NCBI GenBank assembly: GCA_037367405.1
Contig: JAZKJV010010625.1
Coordinates: forward strand, 248,001-312,000
Reading direction: 5' to 3'
DNA from: Ottelia alismoides
Lineage: Eukaryota > Streptophyta > Magnoliopsida > Alismatales > Hydrocharitaceae
Length of the DNA stretch: 64,000 bases
This document shows positions 45,974 through 56,904 of the stretch, one piece after another (position 1 is the first letter of the stretch; every line of letters starts with the position of its first letter). The notes below the pieces were generated by a model. It did no database searches, was not told the DNA's origin, and saw only the letters and a list, made by a program, of their open reading frames with translations. Made by a program: the position numbers and the translations under genes.

Positions 45974-47453
45974 CATATATATCTAACATGCTCAGCTTGG
46001 AACAACATAGATGAAAAGGACCTCTAGCAAGAGCTTTGGTGAACATGTCTGCAATCTGCTCTCCTGATGATACATAAGAAGTTGAAATCATCCCTTTTTG
46101 AATTAAGTCCCTTGTATAATGACAATCCACTTCAATGTGCTTTGTCCTTTCATGGAAGGCTGGATTATTGGCTATGAACAAGGCTGCCTGATTATCACAT
46201 TTAAGATGCATAGGAAGAGGTACTTCGATAGTTAAATCAGTCAACACCGATTTAACCCACATCATCTCAGTACTACCTTGGGCCATTGCCCTATATTCTG
46301 ACTCTGCACTAGATCGAGCCACAACAGTTTGTTTCTTACTCTTCCACGCTACTGGTGAGCTGCCAACAAATACAATAAAGCCTGAAGTAGACTTTCTATC
46401 ATTAGGGCACCCAGCATAGTCTGCATCAGCACAACCTGTGACAGATATAGAGGTATCTTTCCTAAACAGAAGACCAGCACCTGGAGACGACTTCAGATGT
46501 CTCAAGATCATAAAAACAGCATTCATGTGAGCCTGTCTGGGTTGCTCCATGAATTGACTTACCCTACTAACAGCAAAGTTTATATCTGGTCGGGTAATAA
46601 TAACATATAACAACTTCCCCACTAGCTCTCTATACCGTCTCTTGTCCACCTCCTCAGAGTCATCATCATAGAGTTTAACATTAGGATCCATAGGAGTAGT
46701 AGCTGGTATACATCCTGCCATTCCTGCCTCAGATAACAGATCAGTAACATACTTCCTTTGTGTCATTACCATGCCTTTCTCATTTCTTGCAAACTCCAAT
46801 CCCAAAAAGTAACGAAGTGTACCCAGATCCTTCGTAACAAACTGCTCACTAAGAAAATCCTTGGCTGCTTGAATGCCCTGCTTATTACTACCAGTGATAA
46901 CAATATCATCAACATACACTAAAATGATCACAATACCTTGTTGGTCTCTCTTTACAAAGAGAGTATGATCTGCTGTAGATCTGACGAAGCCCTTCTGTTC
47001 AATCAACTCCGAGAGCTTCTGAAACCAAGCCCGTGGACTCTGCTTCAGGCCATATATGGCCTTATGAAGACGGCACACCATACTGGACTCCCCCTCAGCA
47101 GCAAACCCTGGTGGCTGCTGCATATAGACCTCTTCCTGCAAGTCACCATACAAGAAAGCGTTCTTGACATCTAACTGAAACAGGGGCCAGTCACGGACAA
47201 TAGCAACTGCAATGAGAATCCGTAAGGTAGAATGACGGGCTACTGGAGAAAACGTCTCCTGATAGTCCACCCCATATGTTTGGGTGAACCCACGAGCAAC
47301 CAACATGGCTTTGTATCTATCAACCGTACCATCAGCCCGATGCTTAACAGTAAAAACCCATTTGCTTCCGACTATTGACGCACCTGGTGGAGGATGCACA
47401 ACACTCCACGTACCACGTGACTGCAACGCTGCCATCTCCTCTTCCATAGCCAA
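45963..47453 (-). pseudogene. Copia-4 pol, RT-RNase H part (after frameshift)
   Basis: A 496-codon open frame. RT has G-S-K-W-V-F-T-V-K, R-Y-K-A-M-L-V-A-R-G-F-T-Q, Q-L-D-V-K-N-A-F-L-Y-G, A-I-Y-G-L-K-Q-S-P-R-A-W and the catalytic L-V-Y-V-D-D-I-V-I-T-G at residues about 179-188. RNase H follows, with D-A-D-Y-A-G-C, K-S-T-S-G-F, V-A-R-S-S-A-E-S-E-Y-R-A-M, and the end S-M-L-D-I-Y-A-P. No stops. It is offset by one base from the upstream frame: at about 47453-47466 the gag-pol frame runs out of phase by one inserted base (or two deleted). All catalytic residues seen are intact. Confidence 0.92.
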
Positions 47454-50191
47454 ACGCCATGACTGCTCTGTAGTGCCTCCTGATATGACCTTGGGATCTC
47501 TACTGCTGATAACCCAAGGACGAACTTACGAAACTCCGGGGACAACCGCTCCAAACAGGCCTGTGATGCAAAGTCCATCCCATATTTGGGATTCATTGTC
47601 CGCGCACGCTTTTGCCTCCTATGGGCAATAGGAAGATCAAGATCATCAACTGGAGTAGTGGTAGCATCATCTGTGCCCTGTACATCTGTCTGCGCATGCA
47701 AATCACCCGTGCCATTATTAGTACTCAAATGTTCATTACATACCTCGGGCATGATGGATGATGGATGAGGCACATGAGGAGAGGGCCGACGTTGATAGAC
47801 CTGAGGATAAAATGTAGTAGTTGGTGGTGGTGGTGGCGGTGGTGGTGGTGGTGGTGGTAGAGGAGGAGGAGGAGGAGGTACATAGACATCGTCCCCTTCT
47901 TCTGAGTGAGTGAGCCTGTCACCTGTAGGAGAAAAATACATGATGGACTCAAAGAAGGTGACATCTGCACTAACATAGTACCGTCGTCTAACTGGATCAA
48001 AATACCGATAACCTTTTTGGGTTTTGGAATAACCCACAAACACGCATTTGACAGCTCTAGGAGAGAGCTTGTCAAGACCAGGAGAGAAGCAATGAACAAA
48101 TGCAACAGATCCAAAAACACGAGGCGTAAGGGAGAAAAGATCCTTCTCGGGAAACGCAATCGAGAAGGGGACCTTTTCCCCTAACGCAGAAGAAGGCATA
48201 CGATTCACTAAGTAACAAGCAGTTAGAACCGCATCTCCCCAATAGGAATGAGGAGCACGGCTCTGAATCAAGAGGGTCCTGATGATATCTAATAAATGAC
48301 GGTGTTTCCTCTCAGCCACCCCATTCTGTTGGGAGGTGTAAGGACACGACTTCTGATGCACAATGCCCTGAGCTTGAAGAAATCGAGAAAGCTGAGAAGT
48401 ACAAAATTCTAGAGCATTGTCTGAGCGTATGTACTTAATTCTGGCAGAGAAAATGTTCTTAACTTCATTAATAAACGACTGAATAACAGGACCAGCATCA
48501 GACTTATTCTTGAGAAGAAAAACCCAACATAACCTAGAAAAATCATCAACAGCAACAAGATAAAACCTGTGCCCCTGATGATCAGAGACACGACTAGGAC
48601 CCCAAATGTCAAAGTGGAACAACTCAAACAGACTATAACTACTCGGACTTTGGCGACTCTGGAAAGAAGACCGGTGGTGCTTCCCAAGCTGACAGGCCTC
48701 GCACTGGAAAGTAGAGCGAGGAGAAATCTGAGGGAGAACATGGATCAGCTTTTGCAGAGGAAGGTGACCAAATCTCAGATGCCACATATACGGAGAAACA
48801 GACCCAGTGCGTAGAGAGGAAGAGACACCAGCATATGAAGACGGCACTAGTCTGTAAAGGCCCCCTTGCTCACGGCCAGTTCCAATCATGTTGCCCGTAA
48901 GTATATCCTGAAACACAAGAGCAGATGGATCAAATATAGCACGGCAATGTAAATCTTTGGTGATTTGACTAATTGACAGCAAATTCATCGAAAATTTAGG
49001 TGCATAGAGAACATTAGAAAGTCTCAAGGTAGGAGTCAACTGCACCTCCCCCTGACCAGTAATAGGGGAATAAGTACCATCAGCTATCACCACTGATCGT
49101 TCAGATCGAACAGGATGAAAAACACTAAACTGACCTATGTCACCACAGAGATGGTGTGATGCACCTGAATCCATGATCCATTCTGATAGATCCGCCTTGT
49201 AACACGTAGTAAAGGCAAATACCGTACCTGTCGTGGATGCTGAAGCAGAAGCAGCCACCTCCGAAGATCCTGAAGGAGAACTGGTAGACCCAGATGTGCC
49301 AGGCATAATCTCTCTCAGTTTTGCAACAAACTCGTCAAACCTCTGATCAGGTAAGCTCCTAGTCTGCTCTGCAACTCTGGCTGACGCTGGAAACCCATGC
49401 TTGGAGTAGCAGGTCTCCTCAGAATGACCTGTCCTGTGACAAAAAGTGCATGATCGACCTCGACCACCACCTCCTCTACCACGGTTTGAGCTACCTCGTC
49501 CACGATATGATGTATGACTGCCTCTACATGAAGCTGCCATCGCTGAAGATGTCTGCTGTTGTACTGTACTGCCAGAGGATATGGATAGTCTGCTCAATCT
49601 CCGATATGCCTCCTCCATCGGAGGTATCGTAGCATCAGTAAGGATCTGAGCCCGAGCTGCATCATATTCCGGATCCAGGGCTGCAAGGAATACCCCAGTC
49701 ATCACAGAGTCTCTATATGGTTTAAGCTGTTCTGGTTTAGCTGTCAGCGGTATGTACCCATGCAGCCTCTCGAACATACCCCTCAGAGAAGTATATAGAG
49801 TGTGAAGCGGACGATCATTCTGCTTTGATGTGAAAATATCATGCTGGAGCTGGAGGATCTTAGACTCATTCTTTGCCTGAGAGTAAGTCGCGGCAAGAAT
49901 GTCCCACATAGCCTTTGCAGTAGGCTGGCTGAGAATATCATTGGCTATTTCCGTGGAAACAGTCCCGGATAGCCATACTTTAGCATACGCATCATCTGCC
50001 TCCCATGAGGCGTGTATCCCAGTCTTGTCACTTGGCTCCTCTGTAGTGAGGATGTGCTTTTTGCCATTACACTGCATAAAGCTCATGACCTGCATGGCCC
50101 ACAGTTCATAATTGGTTCCATCCATCTTGGCAATGGGTGCGGAACCTCTGAAGGCACCCGAGGATGGAACATCCACCTTGTTGTCAGACAT
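47372..50191 (-). pseudogene. Copia-4 gag-protease-integrase part
   Basis: A 939-codon frame whose last approximately 30 residues are out-of-frame readthrough. Gag N-terminus M-D-G-T-N-Y-E-L-W; Gly/Arg-rich linker, then zinc knuckle CTFCHRTGHSEETC at about 248-261; protease W-I-M-D-S-G-A-S-H-H at about 338-347; integrase with W-H-L-R-F-G-H, C-E-A-C-Q-L-G-K-H-H, H-F-D-I-W-G-P, I-R-S-D-N-A-L-E-F and Q-Q-N-G-V-A-E-R-K-H. After integrase comes a linker with about 20 prolines, encoded at about 47821-47878. The start ATG at 50189-50191 is the first that covers the conserved gag N-terminus. Full-length for the family. Confidence 0.93.
47821..47880 (-). repeat. Proline-codon repeat in the integrase-RT linker
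   Basis: (GGT/GGA)n on the plus strand encodes P-P-P-P-P-P-L then more than ten further prolines. It is a simple-sequence expansion inside a linker that is poorly conserved in the family. Confidence 0.9.
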
Positions 50192-50894
50192 GATGACAAC
50201 AATTTCTATAGACTGGGACTACAAGAGACTTAGACAAAGAAAAATGTCTACTTGGACATAAATGAAGGTGGTTGTGGGCGTAGACTCAATCCACAACCCC
50301 TTGCATGCCTTGAAGTTCTTTTCTTTCGGAAGAAGTCAATGCTACTGCTGACAGATGCACGGGTCCTGCGTGAACAAACGTCTCGCCAAACAGAGAGGGC
50401 TACTTGGCTACAGGACTACAGGGCTCAGAATCGAGGGCGCGTGGAATCGCCAAATCGCGAAACAGAGTCTCGCATGCCCTACAGCAATCGAGGGCTACAG
50501 AAAAAAAAATCGCCAAATCGCAGAATCGCCAAATCGCAGAATTGCCAAATCGCCTAACAGAGCCAAATAGAATCGAGGGCTACAACAAAGCAGAGGGGCT
50601 CGCGTGAAATCGGCAAGCAGAATCGCCCAGAGGAATCGCCCAGATGAATCGCGCGTAGGAGGGGTAGCGCGCAGGAGTCTCGCGCAGAGGAGGGTCTCGC
50701 GCAGAGGGGGGGGTCTCGCGCAGGAGTCTCGCGCAGTCGCGCGCACAACGGAATCGCCAGAGGAGGGCTTCGCACGCGAGCAGGAGGTGGCAGAGGCGCG
50801 TGGGGGGCACTCCGGCAAGGAGAGGCGGCGCCGGCCGAAGGGGGGGCTATCGGTGGGGAAGGAACTAGGGCACAGGCTCCGGTCTAGGACCGTC
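50192..50894 (-). other. Copia-4 leader with short tandem repeats
   Basis: About 700 bp of untranslated leader. The gag-proximal part (50430-50580) reiterates 'aatcgccaaatcgca'-like units. The distal part (50640-50760) reiterates 'gtctcgcgcag' with purine spacers and is strongly GC-rich. The open frames on both strands here come from the repeat composition and are not gene candidates. Confidence 0.75.
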
Positions 50895-50906
50895 GCTCTG
50901 ATACCA
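50895..50906 (-). promoter_or_regulatory. Copia-4 primer-binding site
   Basis: Minus strand TGGTATCAGAGC, a perfect match to the usual plant copia site complementary to initiator tRNA-Met, immediately after the LTR CA. Confidence 0.95.
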
Positions 50907-50953
50907 TGTTGAGGGAAAAACCAAGATTAACTTTCATCTAACCCTAAAGCTCT
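50907..50953 (-). repeat. Copia-4 5' LTR remnant (47 bp)
   Basis: Only the primer-binding-site-proximal end of the LTR remains. It matches 45829-45875 with one difference. The outer approximately 80 bp, including the TATA box, are replaced by Copia-5 RT sequence. Confidence 0.85.
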
Positions 50954-53900
50954 ACGTGATTGTTTCATCACTACCCCTGAGCCATTCAAACCAAGCTCTA
51001 CGTGATTGTTTCAGCACATAGAATCCCTTTTTTAGCTTGAAACATTTATCGCCTGATCATATCCTAATGGCATCTTCATGTAGAATTTTTCTTTAAGCCT
51101 TCCATCTGGGAAAGTATTTTTGCCGTCCATATGATACATTTCTAGGAGAACTGAATAATAAGATAAATAATAACTCTGACAGTGTTCATTTTTGCAACAG
51201 GAACAAATGTCTTGAGTTAGTTAATACCATGATTCTGACTGTAGCCTCTTGCAACTAACTGAGCTTTGAATGTATGAATTTTTCCATACACCTTTTATAC
51301 TTGATCATATAGATCCATTTTGATCCAATTATATGAGCATCTTTTGAAATTTTGACAATATCCCATGTATCATTTTTTTTCATAGCCTCTATTTCCTCCA
51401 TGTCTTTTGCCCATTTAGGGTCACGCTAAGCTTCAACTACATTCTTGGAATAACATGCGAATCTAGCACATGATAAAACTTTTGTTTTTGAACTTACCTT
51501 AGAGTAAGAGACATAGTTCTCCATAGGATAATGAGTTGGATGTCTGGTTGATCTTATAACCTTTCTCATAGCAATAGGGGGATCCTCCTTCACATATTCA
51601 ATGTCACCAACCAAGTCATCAACATATTATCAGTATTATCAGTAACATCATCAAGGATGAAGAACTACTTACAATGTTACCATGACTTGGATCATCAAAG
51701 TAAAGATTGATAGTGTGGTTTTGTATCATATTTTTCCTAACGATCATCAGTGTTATCCATGGTCTCTTGCCTACCATCAGTTTGATCATGGGAAATATCA
51801 TTACCATGATCATTGTTGTCCATAATCTCAGCATTATTATCCACAGTCTCTCATATATCATCATTTTGACCAAGAAGAATGCCATTGCCATCATCATTAC
51901 TACCCCTAATCTCATTCAGGAAATAAATGTTCCCTTTCCTTTTCCTCAACAGTAATTTTCTTACACCCTTAAGGAAAATTCTTTACATAATAAAATTCAT
52001 GCTCATGAACGATAAAATCCTTGGTCACATGAAGTTTCCATTCAATGTGATCATAACATTTGTACCCTTTTTAGGTACCAAAGTAACCAATGACGATGCA
52101 TTTCACAACTCTTGATTTCGATTTCCGAGGATCATAGATGTGAACATAGCAAACGCAACCAAACACACGAGAAACTGAACTGAAAGGAAGTTTATCAGTA
52201 TTTAAATTAAATAAAGGTCTTTTTCTCAACCACGATAGAAAGACACATGTTTATAAGATGAACAACTGTGAGCACTTCTTCGCTCCAATACAACTCGGGA
52301 GCATTCCTTTGAAAAAGGAGAGCTCTTGTAACTTCTAAAAGGTGGAGATTCTTCCTCTCAGTTATGCCATTTTGTTGGGGTGTGTAACTGCATGAAGTTT
52401 CATGAATGAGTCCACTCTTCAAGTAATACATGGAGAACCCTCCAAGTACTCCTTATCATTGTTAGTTCTTAATATCTTGACGTTGGTATTATATTGATTT
52501 TTGATCATGTTAACACACCTTCGGATGATACTCGGTTCCTCACTTCTTCTCTTCATTAAGTACACATGAGTGTAACAAGAAAAATCACTAATGAAAGTTA
52601 TAAAATAGAGATGACTTCTTAAACTTTTCAAATTTGATGCATTCTAAACATCAGAGTAAAAAATGTGAAAACAGGAGTACTTTTACTTTTAGAGAGAGGA
52701 TAAATGGTTCTAGTGTGTTTTGAGAGCTCACATACTTCACAAAAATGGAACTCTCCTTCAACTTTATTGCATAATTCAAGAAATAAACCATGAAGATCGA
52801 GATAACAAGGATGCCCTAGACGCTGATGCTATCATTTCAAAGTCAGATATCATCATTGCAGCAACCCAAGTAGAGACCACAGGAGCAGGAAGGCGATAGA
52901 GGCTATCAGCAATGAAATCGATCCCAATTTACTTCCCCACTACCAAGTCCTACAACACACAAGATTTCTCATAAAAAAGCAACCGGCAGTTGAGATCCTT
53001 GACCACGCGATATACATAGATTAAGTTAATTGGAAAATCAAGAATGAATAGCGAATTTTGACAGAAATTTATCTATGATAAACATGCTCCTTTTCTAGCC
53101 ACAATAACATAAGACTCATCCACTAAATCAACATGTTCTCTATTCAAGGTAAGTTTATAACCAAGAAACATTTTAGAGTTACATGTCATATGATCAGAAT
53201 CATCGCTGTCAATAATCCATTCGCCACTAAATAATTCTTTGCCATTTACAATATCTGCATCATTTGTACTCTTATCAAAAACAGAGATTTTCTTAACATA
53301 ATCATGAAGATCTTTAATTTTCTTGTTGGTCAGTCTCTTGCTATCAACAACCATAGCAACATGTTTCTTTCCTTTATTTATCTTCCTCTTCAGATGAAGT
53401 TCCTAGCAATAATCTATTCCATGACCAGTTTTCTGATAGTGAGCATATTTTTTATCTATCCAATAGCCACTCTTGCCTCATTTACTAAGTAACACAAAAT
53501 TCTTAAAGGACGAAAGTTGTTCGTCTCTCATAACAACACGACATTGTTCTTCAGATTCAAATGCATGATAAAGACTCCTCAATGCCAAATCCTACTCCAT
53601 TTTCGAGAGCCGACTCTTGGTGGCCTCGAAGTTATTATTAAGACCACCAAGAAAATAAAAATCCTTTGTTTCCAAATGTCATCCCAGAATTTCTTTTGAT
53701 CGGCAGTGTTGGTTTATTTGTAATCATAATAATATTTGATCTCTTCCCGTTTGCTTTATGTGTAGCATGGTACCCAGCAACAAACATATGCCCTTGTTTC
53801 ATATTGTAACCCTTCCTGCGAAACTGATACATTCAGATATCTTGTTTCTTTTGCCCATACATGCTCTCAAGTGTGAACCATTGCTCTCTAACAAACTTCT

Positions 53901-54190
53901 TCCTGAGCACCAGCGGTTGGATGTCAAGAGACAACATCATTTATGATCCACTTCCTGTACTGACTACTTCAATATACCATTTCTTATACAATTTTGCCAG
54001 CAACAACGATGACTTTTTTTGCCCATAAGTGTAGCCTTCCCGACCTCGTAAGGCTAACGCAACTTCCATAGTCACAGACCATATAAAGTAATTATTTTTA
54101 TTAATATGATTATCGTAATGTGAGATCGAACATTATCAATCTTAAAAGTCACCATCTCCATGTATCTTCTTGGGACATTGATAACCACAA
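50954..54190 (-). pseudogene. Copia-5: decayed copia gag-pol remnant
   Basis: Minus-strand reading, N to C. Possible gag end (53832-53638, with Y-Q-F-R-R-K-G). Protease frame 53354-53073 with W-I-I-D-S-D-D-S-D-H, where D-S-G-A-S is expected. Integrase frames 52631-52419 (F-I-S-D-F-S-C-Y-T-H-V-Y-L-M-K) and 52431-52207 ([15 protein letters not shown]). Linker frame 51614-51426. Then RT start M-E-E-I-E-A-M-K-K-N-D-T-W and G-S-K-W-I-Y-M-I-K (about 51400-51310), ending at L-K-Q-S-R-R-A-W (about 51000). The rest of RT, RNase H and the 3' LTR are deleted at the Copia-4 junction. No 5' LTR was defined. Confidence 0.8.
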
Positions 54191-54602
54191 GGAGAGCTAC
54201 ATAAATTCAAGGCACACAAGAGAGAGAGAGAGAGAGAACAACTCATAAGAAGAGGATAGTGGAGAACCCACAAGCCTCTCCCAAGGCAAGGAAAGGAATG
54301 AGTACTCATGATTCACACAAATCAACATCACCAAGAAGGGACCCTGGCTAAGGCTTCCTTGGTGTGCGTAGGGGGTGGCTGGGGGCTAGTGTTGAACTAA
54401 TCTAAGGAGATACGCAGAGGCCTGACACTACCCTAATTGAAGGTGGTGAGCATGAGGTTGAGGCTAGAGGGAGGCAATAGTTCCTCACACATCATGGATG
54501 TGTAGAGATCGAATTGTACCTGATTTAGGTCTACTAGTCAAACTAGTCGATGGGGCAATGGAAATTTAAAATTTTCAATGAAACCACATGATATGGTAAC
54601 AA
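54191..54602. other. Unassigned segment with an (AG)n tract
   Basis: Contains an (AG)n microsatellite of about 20 bp at 54219-54239. Otherwise no recognisable coding or repeat structure. It may be leader sequence of Copia-5. Confidence 0.4.
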
Positions 54603-55152
54603 TCACAAGTAAAAGTATTACCTCTTGAAGCAGAAGACGATCCATGCATCGCTAAGAGAAGAGAACTCTTGTCTTGAGTACGATCTGATGTACAGAGCCT
54701 TTGTGCATGCGTTGATGAGAAGTGTGCTTCCCACAATCTAAAGCGATGATCCGAGTGGGAACTCTTGATTTTATCTCATAAAATCCGATGTCTCCTTCAC
54801 ATGCACAAGGCGCCGAAGAAGATGAATAACCATGGAGATTAGTCTTCTAGCTTGACGATAGTACAATGATAATTAAATCCAATTTGATCATCAATTTTCC
54901 AATGCTCATAAATTATCAATGATTTTTCATCTTCTTCGACGCCTCGTGCATGTAAAGGAGACATCAGATATTGTGAGATAAAATCAAGAGTTCCCACTCG
55001 AATCGTCGATTTAGATTGTGGGAAGCACACACCTTATCCATGTGTGCACAAGGGCTCTGTACATCAGATTGAACTTGAGACAAGAGTTCTCATCTCTTAG
55101 AGACGCATGGATCGTGTTCACGCTTCAAGAGGTAATACTTTTACTCATGTGA
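54603..55152. repeat. Inverted repeat made of Copia-3-family LTR (U5) sequence
   Basis: Arms of about 223 bp (54603-54825 and 54928-55152) with a spacer of about 102 bp. Paired landmarks are 'gtaaaagtattacctcttga' on the left against its complement on the right (55126-55145), plus 'gatccatgc' and 'gggaactcttgattttatct' with their complements. The right arm, read on the plus strand, resembles the Copia-3 LTR at 43730-43830 ('gggaarcaca', 'ttagagacrca-ggatcg'). Similarity between arms is roughly 80-85% by eye. Confidence 0.75.
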
Positions 55153-55665
55153 TCTTGATGATTCAAGAATAGTGTGCCTTCTCCGTAGACACTTGGAGAT
55201 AATGATATGGCAACTGTATATTTCATGTACATTGACTTAGATAGTGAGATTTAATCTCATATACTAATCTAGAAGACCTCTTAGAGATGTCTAATCAAGA
55301 CAGACAAAATATCCAATCTTCTCATTGCATCTGAATCATATTCAGATCAATGTCCAACATTTGGACCAAGATTGGATAACTAGTCTAGTGAGTGGAGTCA
55401 CTAAAATACAAACATGTTTTAGCTATCGCTCGGAACATAAGTGCCATGGTATTACAATCGATTAGGATCACATTACCCTTGAGTATTCCCAATACCCATA
55501 CATCCTGCATATAGGAAGACTATGATTAACCCCAATGTTCTGATCTTATTTGAATTGTCTTTTTTAGGATTTTATCATTAAGTTTCTCATTTGATCATTG
55601 GGAGATTATATCGATCACATGCTTTACAAAAAAACATATTATACCTACAAATCTTGTTAAAACGG
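55153..55665 (-). repeat. Copia-3-family LTR fragment (U3), inverted
   Basis: The minus-strand reading follows 34440-34930 of the Copia-3 LTR: 'atgatcgatayaatctc', 'aatgatcaaatgagaaactt', 'gggtattgggaatactc', 'tgatcttaatcgattg'-like, and 'gattggataat'. Together with the inverted repeat to its left it forms a rearranged LTR. Confidence 0.7.
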
Positions 55666-56904
55666 AGGTTCCAAGTACGTTACACTTGGAGGAAGCGGGG
55701 GAGGTAGATGTCGACGGGCAAATTCCTCTCTATAGTAGCACCATGAAGGAGCCAGGGTCATGCCCAAAAGGGTTCAACGCCCTCAAGCAAGAAGAGGATG
55801 ATAAGAAAGAGCAAGATCAAAAGAACCGAACTTCCTCCCATACCCATGGCTTCCCCCCATACCCGGGCCTAGCTCAACATTCTTGGAAAGCAATCGAACC
55901 ACTTTATGCTTCTTCCTCAGCAGGGAAAGCTCCATTTAGAACGATTTTTTAGGTTGCCATATTTGAGTAGTGGGTGAGGCTTATATTCTAAGCAATAAGA
56001 CTGAGATGCTAGTAGGCAGGTCGACATGTGCTCTTTTCTGTGATCAGTAGGACAAGAAGGTATAAGTCCTTATTCAGTGAAAAAGACAATAAGAGATAGG
56101 TCAAAAGTTTTTAAGGGGAAAAGCAGCAGGGAAAGAGACATTCCTCCTAGGATTCTACTTTAGCTCAATAAATAGTACCTTGAATATTGCTTGTTTTAGA
56201 TTTGGCACTACAACCATAACAATTATTATCAGTAAAGGATTTCTATTATCCATTTCAGAATACTCGGTCTTGTTATTATTTGCTAATGGTCTATGATGGT
56301 AGAATCCTCTACGAATAACTTTTTGGGTTCCTGATAGTTTCTTCTGACCCGCCTCTTTCTTTCTATTGATGTTATATTTTGCATCAGTGATGTTGGACCA
56401 GGGTTAAGCATATTATTTTCTATATTTGGATGGACATTGCCATGTTACATGGTGATTGGTCATTTTTTTGATGGTATGGCATGTCAACTTCTTTTGTACT
56501 TAACCTTTTGAACTCTCACGGCTTCATTTTACATCGATGACTATACAACTTTGGCTTGCTAAAAAACATGGGGGAGGTGTCAAGCATCTAGCATGGCTTT
56601 TGAGGTCTCTTTGGTACAGGAGGTGGCACATGTTAGTGTTCGACAAGTACATTGCCATGCATCACTAAGGAGTGCTTACTGCTAAATTTTAGAAATCCTA
56701 ATAGTTTGGGATCCAACCACTACCAACTCCAAGTTATGAACAATAGAACCCTAGTCTATTTTTGGTTCGACATGAATAAACTTACATTATGGATGGTGAC
56801 CAAATTTTGGATGGAGGAAATTTATTAGTTATTTGTTCCACTTAATAAGAGAGATTGATATTCACGTGTACAGATCTGTACTCTAAGGACGTGAATTATG
56901 AACC
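55666..56904. other. Unassigned sequence
   Basis: About 1.2 kb with no transposon protein or LTR landmark. The only frame of note, 55686-55952 (88 codons, Lys/Glu/Asp-rich centre), shows no recognisable domain. The style of 55690-56230 (moderate GC, phrases such as 'ctcaacattcttggaaagca') made me think of organelle-derived DNA, but I cannot support this from the sequence alone. Confidence 0.3.

Larger units (their letters stand above)
45829..50953 (-). mobile_element. Copia-4: nearly intact Ty1/copia element with a 126-bp LTR
   Basis: In minus-strand order: a remnant of the 5' LTR (50953-50907), primer-binding site (50906-50895), a repeat-rich leader (50894-50192), gag-protease-integrase (50191-47454), RT-RNase H (47453-45963), a polypurine tract (45973-45955) and the 3' LTR (45954-45829). 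The internal region is complete with one frameshift. The outer part of the 5' LTR is missing and directly abuts Copia-5 RT sequence, so no target duplication can be assigned. Confidence 0.92.

Noticed and set aside
50495..50912. Long frames on both strands in GC-rich repeats
   Set aside because: Composition effect of the tandem repeats in the Copia-4 leader; Arg/Pro/Ala-rich on both strands.
54219..54239. (AG)n tract considered as a promoter GAGA element
   Set aside because: An isolated microsatellite with no gene or LTR start nearby.
55686..55952. 88-codon frame considered as a host gene
   Set aside because: No domain, no splice context, no supporting neighbour; kept only as an unassigned region.
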